NCBI RefSeq assembly: GCF_051014685.1
Contig: NC_135056.1
Span: forward strand, 1,798,001 to 1,862,000
Direction: 5' to 3'
DNA: 64,000 nt
Source of the DNA: Ptiloglossa arizonensis
Taxonomy: Eukaryota; Arthropoda; Insecta; Hymenoptera; Colletidae
In this document: one piece after another, positions 53,613 through 64,000 of the stretch
Numbering within the stretch: the stretch's first letter is position 1
How the letters are laid out: every line of letters starts with the position of its first letter
Notes under the pieces: generated by a model
What the model was told of the DNA's origin: nothing
Databases searched by the model: none
The model's input: only the letters and a program-made list of their open reading frames with translations
Position numbers and translations under genes: made by a program

Positions 53613-55440
53613 AAACCTTCTTAGCATTTTAAAATTTTCGTTCACGCGATATGTTAAGACGTGGTGGCTTGTTCTGAAAAACCTTCAAACTTGTATCATC
53701 TTACGTCCCACGAAAACTTGACACTTTGAAAATTGACGCGGAGTACCGAAAAAGTTAAAGAAATGATCAAAAACAGGGGTGATCGAGGATCAGTGATCGT
53801 CTTAAAATTGAAGAATCTAGAAGAAATTGACAAGTCGTTTCAACATTGCAACGATAAGAATTAAAAAGTTTCAAACATTACAAATGATAAGAATGAAGAA
53901 AGTTTCAATTCAAAATGGATAAAAAAAATAGTTCAAATTTAAAGACTTTATAGAGAGATGTGAAAAGAAAAAAAATGCCTTCTACAAATATTATATGCGT
54001 ACCAGAAAACGAAGAAATGAGTATTTTAGCGAAAAAATTAAAATTATTCATGAAGAAAATAACAGTGAATACTGCATTTTAAATTTTATTAGACTGTTTT
54101 TCGTAACATAGAGTTCCATGAAGTGTAGAGAATATACATTTGCTGTAAAGTTCAAAATAGAGTGCATTCAAGACTTGGTTTTAAAATTGTGATTTTATGC
54201 TCTGCAATCCAGTTTCTATTTTCTCATGTCTGCTTATTAGAAGAGCATATGAAATTAATAGGAGATTCATATTTGCTATGTGTGCATAAACATGTGTGTA
54301 ATAAACATTCTAGAAAATGTAGAATCTACAGAAGACTTGCTTTATGATTCCGAAATACATGTGGCGCATGACTGACAATAATAAATTGACATTAATCCTT
54401 CCCTTGTTTCAACAGTAAAATGATCACAAAAATACTCAAATAATTTGCTTTTGTAAAATTTCGCTTTCAAAAAAATGTATGACTGTTCTCGCAAGAAAAG
54501 GGTGACAATTTGTTTATTGATCACGAGTGGACGTAAAATCGTGAAAATTAATATACAAGTGTTTTATGTAACTTAAAATTTATTTATTTATTTCATTTAG
54601 ATTTAACATAGAAATCTGTCTAGATATACATGTTTATATATATTGGTTTTTTACTGAAGAAGGAACAAACAAAAGATCGATACAATCCTATATTTTTTAT
54701 CTGTCCATTAATACATTCTTTTAGAAGTATGTTTGTAATACTTCAAATATTAAAAAGGTAAAAAAAAAAAACAATTTTTGTAATTCTCCAAGTAAAGATA
54801 CTCTTTTCAAAAATGTTGTAAATTTGAAATACCGGTCACTAGTCACTCCTACAGCATGCAATTCATTAAAATTTGAAATTACATTCACAAGAATTCTTAT
54901 CAGCTTAAAGAAATAAATTAATGAATAATTTTATATTTATATTTAATTGAGTAATTTTTGATTCATAATGTATATTGGTTATAGAATGGCGACTAAACAA
55001 TAATATTTATAAAACTAAGTGGAAAACATGCAAAGATATTTATAAACAGAGAAATAAGAAAATTAGAGAGTATAAACAACAGTTTCTAAATTGATTCCTT
55101 TAGCGCTATAATTTGAATTGCATGAATCATAGGTGACGTCATGCGCAAATTAAATGCGCCGCATCGTCGAAGTATACAAAATTTACAATAATAGTGCCAT
55201 CTCTGAATTTAACGAAGTAATTAAATATTGATATCGATAAATGATATCGCTAATCTGTCGGAACTAATAGTTTTTAATAATTATATCTTTCGAAATATTT
55301 TCTCTACGAATAAAATTTATCTTTACTTCCTATATTTTAAAAATTTACCTTATTTTGCAGTATATTTTCGTAAGATATAGTTAAAGAAAGAATTTCAAAT
55401 GAAACCCATGTTTTTGGAAACGTCATTGAGATGATTGTTT
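53613..55440. other. Intergenic upstream of the Psc gene
   Basis: AT-rich, without a supported gene. The 60-61-codon frames near 54162 and 54342 lack domains. A perfect TGACGTCA lies at 55134-55141 within a locally GC-richer stretch. Confidence 0.4.
55134..55141 (+). promoter_or_regulatory. CRE/ATF-type palindrome TGACGTCA
   Basis: A perfect 8-bp cAMP-response element, followed by ATGCGCAAATTAAATGCG, about 830 bp upstream of the Psc start codon in otherwise AT-rich DNA. It is a candidate distal promoter site. A chance occurrence cannot be excluded. Confidence 0.35.
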
Positions 55441-55961
55441 ATCCACCATTTTGTTTTGCTGTCGTCCTCACAGTTTTTCCTGGCACCGTGGCCTATTTTA
55501 CAATGAACTAAATTGACTCAAATTTAGAAAAACCGTCAAATCCGACATTACTCTGTGCCTCGAGAAGAAATTATTTGCGACGGATTTGAGTCAGTTACAC
55601 TTTTTTAATAAATGTTCCCATTATGAGGATTCGTGAAATCTCGTCTAGAGTTGCGACCCAACTTTCCTGACTTTTTTAATTAAATGGCGATTACTAGATA
55701 AAACGAACAGTTTTCGCGTCATCCGCCACGTAAGTTTACCATTTTAGCTATGGTCATGGTATTGAACTTATTTTAGACTAATATTTTTAACATAAAAATT
55801 ATTAGAAACTATTCGAAGGTTTTGTTTTACATTACTCACGATGGTCTTTCAAACGTGCAATATTATTAACCTTCCGTGTTGTCGTAATTCATATTAATAA
55901 CTATTACAATTACACTCTGAGTTTATTAAAGATGTGTATACAATTTATTTTCTTTTTATAG
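55441..55961 (+). promoter_or_regulatory. Probable promoter, 5' noncoding exon and intron 1 of the Psc gene
   Basis: 55441-55729 is GC-richer than its surroundings and ends in a good donor (CCGCCAC followed by GTAAGT at 55730). A 232-bp intron then runs to the acceptor TTTTTATAG at 55961. The coding exon begins 2 bases later. The transcription start is not defined by sequence alone. Confidence 0.5.
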
Positions 55962-55962
55962 A

Positions 55963-58900
55963 ATGTCGGGTCAGAGTGGAGGGCATCGCCTCAGGTTGTC
56001 CAAACTCAACGACCAGCTGACATGTAAATTATGCGATGGATATTTTATTGATGCCACTACCATTATAGAGTGCTTACATTCGTGTATGTGTATTCTTTCG
56101 TCACTTTTTTAATCCTTTTGTTTGTGGTGAATAATTCAATTTCATCATTACAAAAGGGTTGAGTGACGATTCAAGCATTTTGATGTAAGCGGCGATTAAC
56201 GTCGCACTACAGTTTGCAGGAGCTGTATCGTCAAGTATCTGGAGAACAATAAGTATTGTCCGATATGTGAGGTACAAGTGCATAAAAGTAAGCCATTACT
56301 CAACATTCGTCCGGACCACACTTTGCAGGACATTGTGTATAAGCTGGTACCTGGATGTTACCAAAGTAAGTCCTGTAATCAACTAGAGAAACATGTAATG
56401 TATATAATTAATTTATCTATTTTATACTTCAGATGAAATGCGTTGTCGGAGAGAATTTTACTCCAAACATCCTGAAGCATGCACTCAAACAACATCTCCA
56501 GAAGCAAGAGGAGAACCAATTGAATCACATATATATTCACCAGATGAATCTCTGAGTTTATCATTGGAATATTTTAGACCATCCAGGGATGTTAAGGAAA
56601 TTCCTGGAAAACCTTTTTTAAAGCGGTATCTACGTTGCCCTGCTGCAGTGACAATTTTTCACCTACAAAAGCTTATACGAGCTAAGTATGGACTAACTGA
56701 TGCACACAGGGTAGATGTAATGTATAAGGAGGAACCACTGTGCAGTAATTATACATTGATGGATGTAATGTACATTTACCATTGGAGGCGGGTAAATATT
56801 AAAAATTCATATGAATGAATTGATTAAAAAATTAAAAAATTTTAATATTATAAGCATTTTGCCCTATTTGTTTCAGAAAGTGCCATTGCATTTAAGTTAC
56901 AGGATATTTGAATCTTCTCCTAAACGAATCAAGCTTTCAGAAGACAATGTCAATTATAAAACATCACTATTTTATGCTGGAATCAACCCTATTGAATTAA
57001 AAGAAGAAGAACCAATAAAAAGGGAATGGAAAGAGGTTCAACTGAAAATTTCTGAAACTGGTATAATGAGTATTACAGATATATCAGATCAAGAATTTAA
57101 GAAAAATACAAAAGTTGAGGAACCTGTTACGAGTATTGAAACAATAAATACATCAATAATTCAGGAAAGTGCTAACGATAATAATACACCTGAGATTACT
57201 AAAAAGAATGAGCATCCTTCAAATAAACAAATTGATGATTGTAATGTTTCTGCTAAATTAAATGAATTTGATGGCAAAAAAATTTCTAATGAAACAGAAG
57301 TTAAAAAAATGTTGACAAAGGAGACAGAAAATATGATGTCTAAAAGCGAGGAAGAAGCAAAAGATCAATTAGATAATAATAATATTACTGACAAATTAGC
57401 TTTACATACTAACGTGCAATTTCGAGAAACAACACATAGTGTACTAGAGGATGAACGTAAAGTTAACGTCGTTGATGATAAAGATAAAAAAGACTCATCA
57501 AAAAATAATAATAGTATTATTATTGCAGAAAAGAATGGAGAAACTCTTAAACGGTATCCAAAAAACGAAGTTAAACTTTTAAATATGGGATCAAAGATCA
57601 ATGCTTTAAGCGTGAAGTTACAATTTCAACCAAAAATTGGACAACTCAATAGTAGTAATACTTCATCAAAAAAAACTATAAAAGATAAAAAGATTATGCC
57701 ACAATTGTCTAAAAAAGTAGACACCAAAACAATTCATACTTTACAACCTATAGACTCAAAAAACTCTTTTGATACTTCGAAAACACAGTCAAATAATTGT
57801 GAAATGATAGGAAGTAAAGCATTAGTTCCTTGTTCTACTAGAATGATGTCACAAAAACCAATGTCTGAAACAGAGGAAATTGCAGAGTCTGATGTCTCAA
57901 TGCATATAACCACCACTATTAATTGTAAGTCGGGAGAAACAAAATTCAGTGTGAAAAATGTACAATTAATTGATCAGCATCGGTCTACACTCCAAGAACA
58001 AAATACATCAGAGAAAGAAACATATTCATCGGATCAAACATATGTGGAATCAACTCACGACACAGGTGAGCAAACAAATACAATTCTTCAAAAATCACCG
58101 TACACGCAAATTGAGTCGCTAACAAATAAAAATCTTGCATCTCTTGATTTTACTACACCTGTTGGTAATGGAATTAACTGTACTTCCACATCAGCAATAA
58201 ATCAGTCTACACCTACCTTTCCATATATGGTTCAGGATTTGGTAAATAGTACAATGTTAAAGAATTCTCTCAAAAACCTGGCGACATCAACAGCCCAGAA
58301 GTTATCTACCACAACAGTTCCAGAAAATACAGTAACCATATCCACAGTATCAGAAAATCCTACAACACTTATTATGCCTCCTATAAGCATCTCTTCTTCT
58401 TTGAAAAACAGTTATTTAAATTCAGGAATAAATGTTTCAAGAGAGTCGACGTTAAAAACAAACTTGGAAGTAACTACTACATATTCTGTGCCCCCTTGCC
58501 CAGATGCTATTCCAATATCTTTAATGAAGCCGACGATTCGCAAGAATGAATTAATCACAAAAGGTTCAAATTTAAATGAAATTTGTGCTAAAATCGGAGC
58601 TTCTGGTTCGAAAATAAATGACATTTGTGCTAAAATTGGAGAAAATTCCAAAGAAAAAAATAAAACAGAAACCAGAAACAAATGCGACATTCCAGATTTA
58701 TTGAAAATTGGGAGAAAATGTAACTCATCATCAATTGTAATCGATTCTACTAATAAACAACAGCAGCATACAAATATGTCAAATGTACCCATTTATGCTC
58801 CTAGTAGCAATGTAATTACAACAGAAAGTAAACATGTTTATTCGAATGTGAAGGATAGTCTTAGAGCCACTTCACTGATATCTACTTCTCCAACAGCAAT

Positions 58901-60419
58901 ATCACATTCAATACAGAAAGGTCCTTCTGTTTCTAAGAAACAGAGTCAAGCTGTAGGTTACAAGACTCTTCGTGATCCTCCAAGATGCTGGAATCCTACA
59001 CTTTCTAAGAACAATTATGTAGCAGTTAAGAATCAAAGCAAAGAAACACAAAGTCAATTACATCAAACTGCGTTATCTGAGAGAAGATCGATTCAGTCTA
59101 AACCTGCTAAGATATTTAAGATGAGAAATATGCCAAGATATTTAGGCAATCCAGCATCAGGAGTAAAACCACTGTATGGAATTGGTAATGAGAGTAAAGA
59201 AAAAGAACAATCAACAATGACACCAACAACGACTACGAACACTTCTACTAATTCGAAAAACGGGAATTTAAGCATGATGAAGATAGATCCTAACACTCTA
59301 TCTCCAACTGTTTCTACAATTAATTCATCTATTGTTTCACCTCCTCCATATTCTCCCAGTGCAAGAAACTATTCAAATCCCTCATTCTCAAGAGATATTT
59401 GCAGAAGTACTGGTTCACCAATATCTCCTAAAAATTCTCCAGTAAATATGCTTTCAACAAGTCCTTTTATACCTTCACCAACACCTAACATGAATCCCAG
59501 ATTAATTTATCCTCATTTTCCATCTCCATTTTCAGATGCTCCTCCATTTCCAAATCCTTTGATTCGTTCTCCAATAGGAATTCCATCTCCCAGTGCCTTT
59601 CACAGTAGTTTGCCGCCTTCAATCAATAAATTATACCAGCGATCCAGTTATATTCCACAGACTACTGGTTTTAATCCAGTTTCTCAACCCCCAACAGTTC
59701 AAAGAATACCACCAAGCACTTACTCTACGCCTAAGTCACCTAAAACTACCTCCTTAACAGCAATCTCGTCTGCATCTTATGGTTTAACCAAATCTGAAAC
59801 ACAAATAGTTGGAACAACATCTCTTGAAACTAGTAACTTGCTTCTTTTAGAGAATGCTCCACAAGAAGATCTCAATGTATTCAATTTGTCTAAGACTGGA
59901 AATTTTGGCAGTGGGGAAAATGTTAAAACACCAACAGAATTAACTCGAAATTCTAAATCGACTGTATTTCCTTCTATATCGAATGTTGGACAGGGTAAGA
60001 ACACAATAATGACTACTTCAAAAACTAAATCAGAAACTTCTCAACTGGGAACTGGATATGATCAAAGCAAGGAACAATTAGAAAAAGAATCTACAAGATG
60101 TGAAGAAGTAAATTCTTATAATTCTAAGGGGCAGAATTTAGAAAGGAACCAATGTGATGAAAGCTGTGACAGTGTAAATAAAAGAAAAGAGAAATCAGTT
60201 TTTCAGACAAATGGAGGTCTTATCAATGAAAATAAGGAAGAAACGTCAATAGAAAAATTCACTGAACAACAAAAGAAGGAACCGAATGAGATGAAAATGG
60301 TACAACAAATACCAGAAAAAGTTGAAAAACAGAAAGAAGAATCCAATTATAAAGAGTGTGGAAAAATTGATGATCACGGGAAAAGATCCGAAGCTCAAAT
60401 TAGCAAAACAGAGGCGTAA
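55963..60419 (+). CDS. Psc: Polycomb PRC1 RING protein, Psc/Su(z)2/BMI1 family
   Basis: Coding exons 55963-56083, 56213-56365, 56433-56791 and 56877-60419 join in phase to 1391 aa. The RING finger occupies about 21-62 ([50 protein letters not shown]). The [19 protein letters not shown] stretch and a RAWUL ubiquitin-like domain (about 145-225: [42 protein letters not shown]) follow. These assign it to PCGF4/Psc. The remaining 1150 residues are disordered and S/T/P/N/K-rich, as in fly Psc and Su(z)2 and unlike short vertebrate BMI1. They hold a tandem [16 protein letters not shown] element before CDIPDLLKI, and [20 protein letters not shown]. It partners the RING1 homologue for H2A ubiquitylation and compaction (family knowledge). 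COMMD3 lies convergent downstream. Confidence 0.95.
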
Positions 60420-62107
60420 TTTCAGTGTTCAAAATTCATTTAACACGTACATTTTTGTAAAATTTAAAAGCTTTTGTTATTACATTCTATCATAGACAAT
60501 ATTTTACTAAGCCTCACTTTATATTTCACATTTTTCACAAAGTTTTATATAATTTTTTCGGTAAAAGACGAGTATATTGTTATTTTAATTGTTACGATTT
60601 TTGAATCCTAAAACATTAAACATATTTCAAATGATATTGTGATTAGAAGTCGTAGTGATTAAAAATACAATACATACCTGGTCTAAATGTAAAAGAGGAA
60701 AAAAACGAGTAAAAGCACTCAAAGTCATTTGTGACATAAGAACTGTATACAAATTATCTATAAAAAAGAACAATTATTCTGAATTCGTATAGAGAATCAA
60801 TGTAACATTATTTATATGAAGTCATTTTGTAATAATAATTTCGCGAAGTCTCTTAGTTTGCAGTATTTATAATGAATAATTTTTAACAAATTTTATTGTC
60901 CATTCGTTGATACATCTTAGTTAACCAGATATCAAACCAAAGCCTCGAGAATTAAATAATCATATCTTCCAAGTAGATTTAGTTACAAGGTTTTGTCTTT
61001 GCTTATTGTCAATTGTCTTTATTTTTATGGTCTCTTTTTACAAAGAAAGCAATTATAGTCCAGCAGTAAAATGTCCGAGGCCTTATCACAATAATCTTAT
61101 ATATGAAATAACGTTAAAAGAATCGATCAAAACAGATCGTTGTTAAAAAATTTACAAAAAGAAAAAAAGTATTACAGTGATTTCTCTCTTTCCAGCTTAA
61201 TTAGTTAACATCATTGATGTATTATATCGCACTGAATTATTCAAACAGCACGCATGAATAAGAATTGCAACATTGATTTTGCAAAGTGCCGGAAAGAAAG
61301 AAATAGTTAATGTATAGAGAAGTTTTAATATTCAACGATCTTTTTTTTTAGATACATTTACTTGTAAATAATGTATAATGATTCAAAGAAATCTATATCA
61401 TGTAGTAGGTATAAAAATAATGATTGATTATTAATATAATTTAACATGCATATTTTTAGGAACTAAGGACGTAATGATAGTATTTTTTTGTCTAATACGA
61501 GAAAGCAATTTTTAGAGAGGTCTGATTGTAGAGCAAAAAACAATGTATTTTTAATAAGTTATTAGTTGTGCGCGCGCGAGGCTCTTTTGTATACAAGGTG
61601 TACCTGAGTGAGTGAGTGAGTCAGTGAGTGACGAATGAAAAATGTGCACCTATAATTTCTGTGTGAAGAAAATTTCAATATTATTTTAACTGAAACAGTT
61701 TGAATGAAATTTTCGAGATTTGTTTTATTTATCAAAATGTTGATCGTCGTTTGTTTTCGAATTTATGCAAGTGTTGTGCGTATGCTTGTGTGCGCGTTAT
61801 CAATACAGTAATAATACTACGTGAAGTAGGGAATGTTTTAATTATGAAAATATAGTTGATTATACTTTACACAGTCTGTTATTTGTATAAGATTTTACCA
61901 TTACACTTATATGCAAAATTGAATTTATTACTAAATGATTACCATAATTTTTCTGTAAAGTTAGCATATATGTATAAAGTCATATGTTGTTGACATTAAT
62001 TTTCTTAGACTACATACAATACTTCTATAAAAATACTTGCAATGAAATATTAAAACATCATTCATGTGTAGTACTATATTAAATACACCAATAACTTAAA
62101 GATATAG
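60420..62107. other. Shared 3' region of convergent Psc and COMMD3 genes
   Basis: No further gene is seen in 1.7 kb. It probably contains a long Psc 3' UTR. A short GAGT microsatellite lies at about 61606-61630 and a CGCGCGCG patch at 61571-61578. Confidence 0.4.
61606..61630. repeat. (GAGT)n microsatellite
   Basis: About six GAGT units with one interruption (TCAGTGAGTG), in the 3' flank of the Psc gene. Confidence 0.8.
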
Positions 62108-62833
62108 CTAAACATTAGTTATTTTCTCTGAGTATCTGATGGCATCTTTAAGCTTAAATATTAATTCTTGCAGCTGCTGTATTGTACATGAGAATGTTAC
62201 ATGATTTATTGTTTCATGTTTTTTAGTAATAAGTCGCACATGATAAAGAGGAACACCCAGTACATTGCATGTGTCCAACTAAAAATCATTTTCATATAAA
62301 TAAAGCATCAGTGGATAAAACATTTGGTGTTCTATTCACTGATCAATTACCTTGACACAATAATCTAGATGCCAATCTACATCAATGATATGTGGTGGGT
62401 TATTGCCTGTTAATTCCAAGCGAGACTGTATTGTTATTTTGTTATTAATGTATGCTTCGCATAGTTTCTTTCTTCTCTGTTCATTGACACATGTTCGATA
62501 TAAAAAATTTTCTAAACTTTCCTCATTGAAGTCGTGCCGGGCTGCTTCTATTAACAAGCATAGCATGCCAGCAAAACTCTTCTTTGAAAACCTTGAGTTT
62601 GAATTTGCTGCTTTCATAATGCCTGTAATTTTATTGGTATAAATAATTTTGTAACATTTAAAATTATTTCAAACAAATATGCTCAAAAAAGTATACTTAC
62701 ATTTTATTTCTATAGGATTTTCACATATATGAGAAATAGCTGCGTCTAAGGTTTGTTGAAAATTATCTTCAGCAATATGGCTTGAGTTTAGAATATTGGT
62801 GAGACCTTCAATAATATCCTTTGACAACTCCAT
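62108..62833 (-). CDS. COMMD3: COMM domain-containing protein 3
   Basis: Three exons, 62833-62701, 62622-62351 and 62278-62108, join in phase through introns of 78 and 72 nt to 191 aa (human COMMD3 is 195 aa). The start MELSKDIIEGLTNIL mirrors the human MELSESVQRGF. The helical N-domain includes FAGMLCLLIEAARHDFNEES and FLYRTCVNEQRRKKLCEAY. The COMM domain starts at about 117 with PPHIIDVDWHLDYCVKV, which has the family PHI.DV.WRL.Y signature. It ends with VTFSCTIQQLQELIFKLKDA. COMMD proteins form the Commander/CCC complex in endosomal recycling and modulate NF-kB and cullin ligases (family knowledge). The gene runs convergent to the Psc gene, 1.69 kb from its stop. Confidence 0.94.
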
Positions 62834-64000
62834 TATTATATTTTACTACACGTAAGTTTATTGAATAAAACACTAAAACTCAACTAAAAAGAAATTAGTT
62901 TTACACAATGCAACTTTTGAACGATCGTTGCTTTTGTAATATGTATATAACAAAGCTTTTTTATCACTTTAAAAGTAATATTCAAATACTATATACAATT
63001 CTATATAAGAGCATGAAAATTGTACAAGTTTTGTAAAACTGAACACAAGAAAATATAGGTTATCTTTGGAAATTGACGAATTGAGAATTTCTTAAACTTT
63101 TATCATAATTCTTGAAAAGTCGTGTAATTCGATGATACATTTAATACTTAATGAATTCTAATAACACCTGTAATTGAATTTTTATCACATTTAACAATTC
63201 ACAGTCTAGTTAGGACATAATACAAATTTTACAATGTTACGAATTTAAATATTTACAATTATATTCTTTCTACAATTTACAGTTTTATTGAAAACTTATT
63301 GCACAATAGAAATTTAAAATTAATCAATATTTATTTAAAAGAAAATAAATAAATAGTATTTCTAATAAAAGTGATGGGTCCAATTTGACCATGCAAATAG
63401 GAATCAAACTATGTATGTGAGAACGTATAATAAAATAGGATAAACGATAATATATGTACATACATATGTAGTGCACATATAGTCAGTCATCAATATTTTT
63501 TATGTTTGTTTTAAATAACTTTATACATTATTCATATCTTTCTTTTATGTTTGATTCGATTTTTCTTATTTTTCTGTTTTCTTGATTGTATCGAAAAATT
63601 CATCTCCTATAATAATTCAAATCAAACCTGTTATATAACGTACAAACATATTAACCATTTTATTCTTAGGGTTTAATTAATTATACGCAAAGTATAATTT
63701 CACAAAAGTAATGATTAAGAATGTACAAATATATTTTGTTTTAGAAATTACAGTAATGTCTGAATAAGTGGCAGTACTTCCGAACTGCTTAACGTTAGTT
63801 ACAGAAAAATATGCGATTCTCAATTTGTGGGCGTAACTACGTTTCTCAAGTTCGCTTGACTTCCATGATCGAATGTTCGCTTTCATGTTTTTCGAACATC
63901 GCCCGTTATTCCCACTCTCTTTGTTGAGTAGGGATAGACGTCTGTCCTTATGGAAACATCACTGTGTATATATATATATATATCAATCAATGTATAAAAG
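62834..64000. other. Upstream of COMMD3; no gene recognised
   Basis: AT-rich. A 69-codon minus-strand frame (63886-63677) has no recognisable domain. A GC-richer patch (63866-63955) and a TA microsatellite (about 63967-63981) precede the window end. An exon of a neighbouring gene could start here, but nothing supports one. Confidence 0.4.

Noticed and set aside
56438..56818. Start of the Psc protein at the internal ATG at 56438
   Set aside because: Upstream exons 55963-56083 and 56213-56365 supply the RING finger in phase; the ATG is an internal methionine.
60420..62107. A COMMD3-BMI1-like read-through transcript
   Set aside because: The two genes are convergent here, so the vertebrate type of read-through is impossible.
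1..64000. CRISPR arrays, operons, phage or bacterial mobile systems
   Set aside because: None are present; the spliced genes and transposon families are those of an insect genome.

Overview
This 64 kb window is AT-rich, intron-bearing animal DNA, and everything recognisable points to an insect, probably a hymenopteran (inference). The evidence is short AT-rich introns with GT/AG borders, a Psc/Su(z)2-type Polycomb gene, and a transposon mix (BEL/Pao, R1-like LINEs, Tc1/mariner, Mutator-like, TRIM-like LTR elements) of the kind common in ant and bee genomes. No bacterial genes, CRISPR arrays, rRNA or tRNA genes were seen.

Five cellular genes can be rebuilt exon by exon. (1) 6835-20071 (-): an 18-exon TDRD12-type Tudor/helicase gene of the piRNA pathway (985 codons), with one intron swollen to 7.3 kb by transposons. 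(2) 41913-47250 (+): an ANKLE1/LEM-3-type nuclease (ankyrin repeats, LEM, GIY-YIG; 861 aa in 7 exons). (3) 47672-48031 (-): mitochondrial ribosomal protein mL42. (4) 55963-60419 (+): a Psc/Su(z)2/BMI1-type PRC1 subunit (1391 aa). (5) 62108-62833 (-): COMMD3 (191 aa), convergent with the Psc gene. COMMD3 and BMI1 are also neighbours in vertebrates. Two small candidate genes (4964-5479 +, 62 aa; 20369-20542 +, 57 aa) are not recognised.

The space between genes is transposon ground with deep nesting. 1-4260 holds LINE and pogo/Tigger-like remnants. 5736-6754 is a short LTR element with no protein. 9.8-18.5 kb (inside TDRD12 introns) holds mariner, Mutator-like, IS630-like, LINE and MITE remnants. 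21-24.2 kb holds Tc1-like elements, one carrying a solo LTR inside its terminal inverted repeat and another cut by a 74-bp MITE. 24.3-28.0 kb holds an R1-like LINE and a composite element. 28496-34968 is a complete-looking, young BEL/Pao element that lacks integrase and splits an older Mutator-like transposase. 38-39.5 kb holds LINE and Tc1 debris. 48.6-53.6 kb holds a TIR element and a 4-kb palindrome around a rearranged LINE.

The most striking item is in the short LTR element at 5736-6754. Each of its two 254-bp LTRs contains a complete type III hammerhead ribozyme (5856-5924 and 6621-6689). A third copy lies on the minus strand at 26775-26843. All core catalytic nucleotides are present, stem I is a perfect 7-bp helix, and the two hairpin loops are complementary over 11 nt. 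The two ribozymes are exactly 765 nt apart, so the transcript would be expected to release a unit-length 765-nt RNA suited to circularisation. This is the architecture of plant LTR 'retrozymes'. To my knowledge an LTR version is not established for insects, so it is the best candidate for an undescribed system here.
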